Assembly: GCA_015146655.1 (NCBI GenBank) | Contig: VKHL01000019.1 | Coordinates: forward strand, 218,809 to 282,808 | Origin: Ochromonas danica | Lineage: Eukaryota; Sar; Chrysophyceae; Chromulinales; Chromulinaceae | Direction: 5' to 3' | DNA length: 64,000 nucleotides | Part shown: one piece after another, positions 57,601 through 64,000 of the stretch | How positions within the stretch are numbered: the first letter of the stretch is position 1 | Layout: each line of letters opens with the position of its first letter | Notes under the pieces: model-generated | The model's database searches: none | Told to the model about the DNA's origin: nothing | The model's input: the letters and a program-made list of their open reading frames with translations, nothing else | Made by a program: the position numbers and the translations under genes

Positions 57601-60085
57601 ACTTGTTTTTAGGATCAACAGCACTAGTAGCATTACGATTCAGAAGAGTTTGCATCAACTTGTCTTCTTTTTGCATTAACTGGCGCTCAGCCTTTTCATA
57701 TTGCTCCTGAATCTGCCGTTCCTGTCTTTCTTTTCGAAGCTTTTCCTCGCGTTGTCTCTTTTCTTCGATTCTCTTCCTTTCCTCTTCTTTGATGCGTGCC
57801 CTTTCTGCCTCTCTTTCCTTTCGTTGCTGAATTTCCTTTGCTGTGTGTACCTGTCGAACTTTGACCTTAACTTGATCAGCAAGTGATGGATCATAACGGA
57901 GTGCTTTTTCATAACACTGCAACGCTTCATCGAGTTGGTCGAGCTCGAACTGAGCAGAACCAAGACGAAAGAAGGCGATTGCAAGTTCAGGCCGCAGCTC
58001 CAATGCTGCATGACAATCATCTATAGACGTTTTGTAGTCTTTCATTTCGAAATAAACCTGAGCGCGGTCGCACAAGAAGAACGCATGTTCAGTAATGGAC
58101 TCAGGGGGAAGCAAAGAGATTGCTTCAGTGATGAGCTGAATGGCTAGGTTGTACTTTTTATCCTCCAGTGCCAGCAGACCATTGCGTTGCTTCATCAAAG
58201 CATCTTCACCTTGCATTAAGACTACGAGACTTTCTAACACTGCTTTGAGTGAAATCTCCCTCTCTGGAACAAGAGCGATTGCTTCTTTGAACAACTGATT
58301 GGCATGCTTATAGCGACCTAGTTTCATGGCCATATTTGCTTCAGACACCTTCTGTGCGGACGTTTGCGCTGTGATAACCTTGTCTATCCCCGCAATGATG
58401 GACTGAAGATGAATATAGTTTGGATTTAGTTTGAGAGCTTGCGCAAAGTGTTCTCTACTTTGCGTGTACATACCCGATTTAAGGCATTCTTCCCCCTTTT
58501 CAGTCAGATGATTGGCGATCTCCAGAGAGATAATCCGCATCATATAGTCCTCTTTCTCACGAATGCGACTGTGAATCGAACTATTCGGAACCACACTGCG
58601 AATAGCAAGTTTGTAAAGATCGCAGGCTTCTTTGAAACGCTTCTTTCCCAAAGACTGGTCCGCCTGGTTTTCGTAGCTTTGTGCTTTTTGATTCCGCTCG
58701 ATCTGTTCCAAAGCCTCCAACTTTTCGGACAACACAGATCGCAACTTTTCATCACAAGCAATCGCATCTTCATAGTACTGTTTTGCTTCGTCAAACTGCT
58801 CGGGAGTTTCGGCCACTTCGAAAGTTGCATCACCCAGAGAGCGCAATTGCCCACCTTTTGTTACAAAGTCCTGTAAGCCCTCCGCAACTTTGTCAATACC
58901 TCGTTTTGCATAAATAAGAAGACGAGGGTGAATTTTCTTCGTGTCGGTAACATGAAGATAATTCTTCTCGATCGCCCGAGTTTGGTCCACAAGGTCATGA
59001 GCTGCACCAGCTCCCTTATACCACTGCAGATGGTTGAGCTCATGAGCAAATCTATAATACGCCTGAGCAACATCGAAATTAGTGCCTTCAAGCGTGACAA
59101 CCGATACCAGATCATAAACGACTTCCTCTTCTTCGTCTTTGGCTTCAGAGATGGTAAGATGATCTTTGGGCAAAGAGAAAGAAGAGGGATACTTGATCGA
59201 AATAGGAGGCTTTGCATGATTCTTGCTAAGTACTTCTAAGAAGCGCAGAGATGGAGGAAGATGCCCCGACTCAACAGCAAAAGCCAAGATGTCGGGTAAA
59301 CGGGACAGTATCATGGCATTAAAGCTCTTAATGCTTTCGAGAGCAGTTCGATGACGAGGGGGAGTATCAGATTGATTAACATAATAGCCATCTTGCTGAT
59401 TCAGGGTGACTTTTATGAAATCTTCAAGAGTTTGTACCGGGTAAGAGAACTGCGCATGGATGCATCGAGAAATAACACCTTCGTCCGACGGAGGACGATG
59501 ACCCAAAAACAATGCATTTAAAGGAGAGATAACCTTTGTTATGAGCTTCACTACACTATCCCAAACAAAAGAAATATCCAGTTCCTCAAAACCATCCAGT
59601 GACTTTTTATCCATGAAGTGGCATATCTTGTCGAGGAAAGGGAAGATATTGATGGGTTCATTCTTTCCTGCATCAAGTTGCTTCAAGATAGATTGAAATG
59701 CGCAAAAGGCTTCCCTATCTTCCTCACAAGCTGTTGATTCAAGTGGTTGGGCTTGAATAATGAGCTTTGCAAGAGGCGTTATATAGTGGCATATATTGAT
59801 TACAATGCAGAGGTTGAGAGGCGGGGGAGAGGAAGACGATGATTTTCTAGACCCTCCATTACCACTACTACTACTAACCGCAACATTAGCACTCATATTA
59901 GCGCCCGATGTGGAAGTGATAGTGGTGGCAGCAGTGGCTGGGCTCTTGTTTAACTGGATTGGCAAGGCGCGCGGTTCCAGAATACGCGATTCAGATATGA
60001 ATTTTGGAAAGCTGCTTGCCAAAGTAGCTGGAGAGATGGATTGAGGGACCATAGTGGAGTGAGATGATGCTGGTAAGTGCGACAT
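54680..60085 (-). CDS. Large protein: pseudo-ubiquitin-protease-like region, TPRs, charged helix and KH domain
   Basis: One uninterrupted exon, 1,801 aa. Residues about 95-390 resemble a ubiquitin-specific protease core: LSRLPDILAFAVESG and SLRFLEVL, ISIKYPSSFSLPKDHL, VVYDLVSVVTLEG, QAYYRFAHELNHLQWYKGAG. The places where the catalytic Cys box and the His of the GHY motif should be (CIVINICHYIT and AQAYYRFA) do not carry the expected residues, so it is probably inactive. TPRs occupy about 430-735 (YKTSIDDCHAALELRPELAI; LDEALQCYEKALRYDPSLAD). A Glu/Arg/Lys helix runs from 740 to 950. A long Ser/Gly/Asn-rich disordered region with an LGLGLGLGLG tract near 1297 follows. The end has a KH domain (LEIPADLIGLVIGAGGKKIK, GxxG = GAGG, near 1720), perhaps preceded by a weaker one. 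RNA binding is likely; the whole architecture is one I do not know. Confidence 0.8.
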   Translation of the reverse strand: MSHLPASSHSTMVPQSISPATLASSFPKFISESRILEPRALPIQLNKSPATAATTITSTSGANMSANVAVSSSSGNGGSRKSSSSSPPPLNLCIVINICHYITPLAKLIIQAQPLESTACEEDREAFCAFQSILKQLDAGKNEPINIFPFLDKICHFMDKKSLDGFEELDISFVWDSVVKLITKVISPLNALFLGHRPPSDEGVISRCIHAQFSYPVQTLEDFIKVTLNQQDGYYVNQSDTPPRHRTALESIKSFNAMILSRLPDILAFAVESGHLPPSLRFLEVLSKNHAKPPISIKYPSSFSLPKDHLTISEAKDEEEEVVYDLVSVVTLEGTNFDVAQAYYRFAHELNHLQWYKGAGAAHDLVDQTRAIEKNYLHVTDTKKIHPRLLIYAKRGIDKVAEGLQDFVTKGGQLRSLGDATFEVAETPEQFDEAKQYYEDAIACDEKLRSVLSEKLEALEQIERNQKAQSYENQADQSLGKKRFKEACDLYKLAIRSVVPNSSIHSRIREKEDYMMRIISLEIANHLTEKGEECLKSGMYTQSREHFAQALKLNPNYIHLQSIIAGIDKVITAQTSAQKVSEANMAMKLGRYKHANQLFKEAIALVPEREISLKAVLESLVVLMQGEDALMKQRNGLLALEDKKYNLAIQLITEAISLLPPESITEHAFFLCDRAQVYFEMKDYKTSIDDCHAALELRPELAIAFFRLGSAQFELDQLDEALQCYEKALRYDPSLADQVKVKVRQVHTAKEIQQRKEREAERARIKEEERKRIEEKRQREEKLRKERQERQIQEQYEKAERQLMQKEDKLMQTLLNRNATSAVDPKNKSKDAAVNKEKLKKEKAERESQRAAEKDRIRQEKEKERERVKAEKEAKLREEQEVKEQELQRQREFAAEMEKAAAKLRDAEREKELERERVRMENERIIAEREKARQEKEKDNKRLPKKECAENPPITTKAKGKKAAQPLTVDFPTLSYQAGLSSSSSKVNSSYVSSEAKQVNIASKASVAAKPAVIRSVSTPVVAATKWASLLVSEEPVLPNPAKTISSTPVKSTNTGFVEDFPPLSDNSLPPAPVALTGPTVAAIVAQGVQSVVSNPTSSHSVANQSGGVVTAQASTATSISPLTSVAPSPALPPEDTSATPLPRIPSSGDVKAKQSPIQQEMPSLGMAYPSPNAFSDYTTSSPGVWDSLALPPPGIRPVSPRQETSNGTKDEVLGSSNSFYNLSATSSLGVLAGSATDAAGGTGSDLRGLLGLSRASSSTLDSGLGLNTPLDLAEPPGGLGRVPSLNNMNSLGLGLGLGLGLDSIDSGSSRLSYLFGGNNISSTINNSNISNSSGHGSSLENGSATGSGAGNVIDNNLNFALPVFSGLSSMTTTSTVGLSDSSNPLGLNFLDGGLSGSGRDAGQGLFSNRPSGLFEDTQGVSRLDKILGLNSSSNNGGLEAFSTPSLGGLQDGTSSSSLLSGLGPFWGQDSISPSPTSSALFGGGSSGFNLSSLLSAPAAPRRMDLVDLNKRVEEELLSDASFPSVSWLRALGMVMFRWATVGADWVEFGMALPRNVAQAAGDLNSLFADISRRSGCEIKLTDISLNGETEKAAIFVRGPVGSRENRLMDQALELLNATFSKLPAIQQLQTPPQSASTPSASASRWASPPLSVFDAQADSMVEALVSSSAVPAAMLEAVKSVPPTAPSTASVKIADRPPLLKIPAHPSGQVRRCLEIPADLIGLVIGAGGKKIKELGTESACKVQFKTSKASEKEGKPGVLELQGSAEHVDKAMQMVWELVQSVGREYKEITIAQSRKLVS

Positions 60086-60723
60086 TTAACTTCCAGTTAA
60101 GTTGGGCGAGGTTGATTTTACAATTCTGCAGTTTGGAAAGAAGATTTGGTTCAGTTCTTTTGTTCTAAGATCTGTGGCAGTCACTAGAAATATACCAGGT
60201 TATCAGATGCTTCACCGAAGGCTTATCAAATGACAAACAGAGTGTGTTGTAGAGGCTTTGATTGTTCGATTCGATTCCACAAGACAACACAGCCGCAGCG
60301 CAGCCAGTGCCGCCCCAGCACAGAGCAGCGCAACACCAACAGAGGGGTGAGGGCTTTAACTTACCATAACTTAACTTTAGTGGAGTGGTGTCTGATTGAT
60401 TAATTAATAGCTAATTGTTAATTGCTAATTGTTAATTGTTTATTAATCAATTGAAGACATGTTAGCCTATTTTGAAATCTATCTCAAAACAATAGACTGC
60501 ATGCACAGTACTGTAAAGTGAAGCTGTCCGAGAAGCCCCGCAGCAGGCTAAGCCAGGCCTGTCAGGAAGCTGTTTCGCGGAAATGCAGTATTAAAACGCG
60601 CTTTTCAAGAACCGTTGCTTTGATCTTTGGATGGCGATTATTGATGAATTCGAACTCATAGCAAGCACCCAAACCTAGAGAGCCTCCCAAGACTTGGATA
60701 GTTGAACATATTGATGTGGAGAA
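60086..60723. promoter_or_regulatory. Divergent promoter region with AT-rich repeat
   Basis: A 638-bp spacer between start codons at 60085 and 60724. At 60397-60456 AT-rich imperfect repeats of TTAATTGCTAATTG type occur, containing an inverted pair (TTGATTAATTAA and TTTATTAATCAA). No gene seen. Confidence 0.45.
60397..60456. repeat. AT-rich imperfect tandem and inverted repeat
   Basis: Units around GCTAATTGTTAATT repeat two to three times between TTGATTAATTAA on the left and TTTATTAATCAATTG on the right, so the block can fold on itself. Confidence 0.7.
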
Positions 60724-63700
60724 ATGGAAAATGGTGATTTGTCAGCTTCTGAGATAACTTCCAACCAACTTTCGGATCGCATGTATGATCTGCTTCTCAA
60801 GAATGTCAGCAAGGACCAACCTCTAACGCCTTCTGAGCTGGAAGAGCTGAAAGATTTCAGGCAGACTTTGAGTGATGACCGATGGGCTGCCTTGCTGAAG
60901 TTTGCTCGCCGAGAAAAGAAGCGGCTGACGGCGACTGTCAATCAATTCGTGGATCTCCCCAAGATGCCATCCACTGCTTCTAATTGGGTGGAAAATGAGC
61001 CTCTGCTCCCTGAGAAGAATGCGATCAGCGTTGCGAGTGGGATGTCCTCGGAGAAAGCGTCGTTGCAGAAGAAGTCAATCTTCCATCTGACCAATCCATT
61101 CCAAGCCGATGCCTTCGATGCTATGCCCCACAGCAATCTGCTTTCCAGTGCCCCAGCAGCAAAATTGAACGAGTATGAAGCCAAAGTTCCCGTGTCTCGT
61201 CTTGAAGACAGTTACCCTCAATATGCGCCTGTTCCCAAGACGGCTATCGCACGACAGACTGGGAGGGTGCACCAAGCTCTGCAAGACTGTCCAGAAGGTG
61301 TGTCGCTTAAGCTTACTAGACATGGAAGGAGTATTTCAGCTCCCCGAGGAGCTCATTCGAAGACCTCCTATCTCCAGGCATCACAACAGTCCACCCAGGA
61401 CCTTCACCGATCTTCTTCACCAGCCCCTCCAGTTCCATCGAGGCAACACCCATCAACATCGGCTTCGGTCGCTGGCTTTATCCCAGCCAATAGACAAGGC
61501 ACACCAATGAACTCCGTGTCTCCATATTCATTTCACGAGGTGACTTCTGCTGAGACTCGAGACATTTCTGCTTTACATCCGGCGCCTCCTCCCCCTCCTC
61601 CACCACCGCCTAGAGTCCCGACTGCTGCAAGCCCATTAGAAAGTGTCTTAGCGCCCTTTGACCCTCGTGTTGTGGCTAACCCGTCTTTGTCGTCTGGGCA
61701 AGTGGATGCGGAACTCCGTCATAGCCTGGTTGAAGCAGCTGAGCTTGCTCGATTGGGATCGAGCCGCATTGATGCCGCCTATTCTGCCGCTGAGCATCTT
61801 TTGCGAACATTTTCAAAACCCAGAAAAACTGAGGACGCTCAAGACACCAAAGAAATAGTGGCAGAAATGATGGCTTGTCTCGACAAAGTTCGGTCGAGCT
61901 TGCACCATCTGGAGGAGTCTGCTGCGACAAGTCTACCTGCTGCTGCTGAGAAAATGACTTCCAATCAGCCGATTCAGCACCCAATGAGTTTCAATGACCT
62001 CCAACTTGGAGACGAGCTGGCTTCCAGCGAAGTAAGTAGCGAATGGGATGATATTCAGCGTAGGCCCTATTCCCTGTCGCGAGATGATCCAAAGTCCTCC
62101 ATTCCAACCGAAGAGAGCTATCGCAGGTTTACTCCCTATAAACCTGCATCGCCTTGGAAATTGAGTCTTCGGGAGCGCGCAGATGGAGTAAATTCATTTG
62201 CCTACGAGAGCAATTCTTCAGAGCACCCATTCAATGAAGCTGCTATTGAAAGGGAAGAACTTGACGCTCTGAATCGTATTCAAGAAGTTTCGCTTAATTC
62301 GTCTACTCAGAAGCCTTTTCCTTTGGGTGGAGATATTTTCCCGAGCCGTTTACAGCGTGGCAAGGTTTATTCAGTTCAACAGGGCGCTGTCTATAGAGTC
62401 TGCATCGTACAAGGGCCTCTCACAAAGGCTTTCGAGGAGTTTCCGATTCGTGCAGACCTTGAATCTTCATCTCTTGATGTAGTTTGGAGAGAACCTCGTA
62501 TTGTGCCTTCAGGAGTAGCAAAATCCTCAACGCCAGGATACGCCGCATCCACAGTGAATAGCAATCGCAAGAGCTATTCACTGCGTAAAGGCCTCGATAG
62601 TCGTGCTGTATATGGATTGGAAAACTCGGCATCATCCAGCAATGCTTCTCAGGCTTTATCTACTCAAATCTTGCGGCGTGAACGCTTTTTCTTTGACCAA
62701 GTCTTGGCTGGAAGTAAAGGCATGTCCAAATTACGGGCTTTAGTCAGGCAGCATGCCCGACATTCATTGCAAGCAGGTCAAAACTTAGTTTGCATTTGCA
62801 CGGGATGTGGGGAGAGCAGTCCGACAGAAGTTGAGCCATCAGTAACCCTAAGTTTGGGTAGTGCAGGAGGGTCTGGGATAGTGAGCGCCATCTTGGATGA
62901 AGTATTCAAATTTATGTCTTCCTCGAATCATCCTGGCGACTCTTTCTCTACTGCTTCTCATCTGGCATTTGCAGCTCCAGGCGTTGCACAAATGCGTCGA
63001 TTGAATCGCGTTGCATTCTCAGCTGTGCTAATATCAAGAGGTCGAGCAGCGGATCTACTTAACACCAGTTCCTCAACTTCTAACGGGGAACGAGTCCATA
63101 TCGATTTTGACCCAACAACGCGACACGCCAGTTTACGAGGAGCAACATGGGTTGATCTCACGAGTACAATGGATTTTGAGCGCATCGTAGGTTTACTTCT
63201 GGGAAGGCGTGCTGGCTGGCTTGAAGCTATACAACGAGGTCAAGTAGATACCTCCGGTGAGTTTGCCGCATTGGGTACCTGGGAGCAAGATCCCGGATAT
63301 ATTTGGGAAGAAGGTTACGACTCTAAACCTGCCCGCGTTCTCAGCGCTGATAATCATGGTTCTCTGGGTGCTGTTGATGATATCTCAAGAACAATGCTAT
63401 TAGTCAATATAGCTGTTAGTTGCTCTACTACATTTCATCGTTTGCCCCATCGGCTCACGTTTCGCATTGTAACCCCTTGTGGTCAAAATTGGGCTCAGCC
63501 AGGATTCGATCTCAATGCCTTATCTGAAGTACTGAGCTGCCTTCCTCACGATCCTCCAGTCAGCATTCTTCAAGCCAGCCCTTTGACTGCTTTGCTTACG
63601 GTAAGCTCTCTATATATTTGGTTTTGATTGTTATATACGTTATTTGGTGTAATCTGCTTCGGTTAGGATCCCAAATACAAGCATTCGACCTCCTATCTGA

Positions 63701-63816
63701 GCGTATCCACGGTGCACAGAAAAGAAAGATGCAGTAACAGCAAGACCATTAACGAAGACTGGGAAATCGCTTCAAAAGCATTGCAAACGATGCGCATTGC
63801 CTCTTTGCCGAAATAG
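60724..63816 (+). CDS. Kinesin-like protein with C-terminal, P-loop-degenerate motor domain
   Basis: Exons 60724-63600 and 63667-63816 (66-nt intron) give 1,008 aa. The N-terminal 70 residues are helical (SDRMYDLLLKNVSKDQPLTP). The middle is disordered, Pro/Ser-rich, with a ten-Pro run near residue 290. The last 450 residues follow the order of a kinesin motor: a first strand AVYRVCIVQGPL, then RRERFFFDQVL (compare F-x-F-D-x-V-F) near 656, LQAGQNLVCICTGCGESSPT near 687-705 where G-QTGSGKT should be, RVAFSAVLISRGRA, and ILQASPLTALLT spliced to DPKYKHSTSYLSVST, resembling SKLTRLLQDSLGG...; a final helix ends at KALQTMRIASLPK. The P-loop Lys and Thr are missing, so ATP hydrolysis is doubtful. 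The stop is 107 bp from the telomeric array. Confidence 0.75.
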
Positions 63817-63923
63817 TCTTGTTTTATAGCTCAAATGATTATACCAAGTGCTGTCTTTTCTTACGTTAGAACGTACATACGTGTACAACGTAACTTAACA
63901 CAATGCTAGTGTTAGCAATAGGA

Positions 63924-64000
63924 TTAGGGTTAGGGTTAGGGTTAGGGTTAGGGTTAGGGTTAGGGTTAGGGTTAGGGTTAGGGTTAGGGTTAGGGTTAGG
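63924..64000 (+). repeat. Terminal telomeric array (TTAGGG)n
   Basis: About 12.8 perfect TTAGGG units run to the window edge, G-rich strand 5'->3' toward the right end as expected for a chromosome terminus. Only 107 bp lie between the last stop codon and the array; there are no subtelomeric repeats in this window. Confidence 0.97.

Noticed and set aside
1-64000. CRISPR arrays, operons, prokaryotic promoters, tRNA or rRNA genes
   Set aside because: The DNA is eukaryotic with spliceosomal introns; I found no cloverleaf-like B-box sequences or rRNA segments that I could support by eye.

Overview
This is nuclear DNA from a flagellated, probably photosynthetic protist, and the right edge of the window is a chromosome end: (TTAGGG)n runs from about 63924 to 64000. 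Coding sequence fills most of the window. Genes are interrupted by very short GT-AG introns, almost all 56-78 nt, which I placed by joining reading frames and comparing the joined proteins with known families. Genes occur on both strands, often as divergent pairs sharing a few hundred bases of promoter, with several convergent pairs whose stops are close together. Two predicted proteins (the GluTR-binding-protein-like protein and a CobW GTPase) start with a signal peptide followed by a transit-peptide-like stretch, one with an ASAFAP-type junction, as expected for a complex red-lineage plastid. Together with cytoplasmic dynein 1, two IFT genes and an N-terminal V-x-F-x-x-x-V-x-V motif that I associate with stramenopiles, this points to an ochrophyte stramenopile. 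Cryptophyte, haptophyte or chromerid are not excluded.

Layout. 1-3.97 kb: an unrecognised partial gene, a plastid-targeted FMN-split-barrel protein and the PP1 regulator SDS22. 4.3-9.3 kb: the exosome nuclease DIS3/RRP44 and a VWA-domain protein, separated by a pentanucleotide satellite. 9.7-19.7 kb: DGAT2, a His-rich CobW metallochaperone, a thioredoxin-like protein without CxxC, UDP-sugar pyrophosphorylase and a nine-exon coiled-coil protein whose fourth intron is made largely of telomere-like repeats. 20.2-31 kb: a tail-anchored-like protein, IFT27, a prolyl-4-hydroxylase-like oxygenase, a mitochondrial carrier, NatB subunit NAA25 and a FYVE protein. 31.2-50.4 kb: cytoplasmic dynein 1 heavy chain (about 4,681 aa) and IFT122, divergently arranged. 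50.4-51.6 kb: an HNH-nuclease-like gene or relic with a 200-nt hairpin. 51.8-54.6 kb: a type II membrane protein, a small secreted Cys protein and cyclophilin PPIL3. 54.7-63.8 kb: two large unusual proteins, one combining an apparently dead ubiquitin-protease fold with TPRs, a long helix and a KH domain, and one with a degenerate kinesin-like motor at its C-terminus. The latter ends 107 bp from the telomere.

Functional themes are cilium and microtubule transport (dynein 1, IFT122, IFT27, possibly the coiled-coil protein and the kinesin-like protein), RNA and protein processing (DIS3, PPIL3, KH protein, NAA25) and lipid, sugar and metal metabolism (DGAT2, UDP-sugar pyrophosphorylase, CobW). 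The most novel material is the last 13 kb: the hairpin-bearing HNH locus, the pseudo-USP/TPR/KH protein and the pseudo-kinesin beside the telomere. All family assignments are from reading sequence without database searches.
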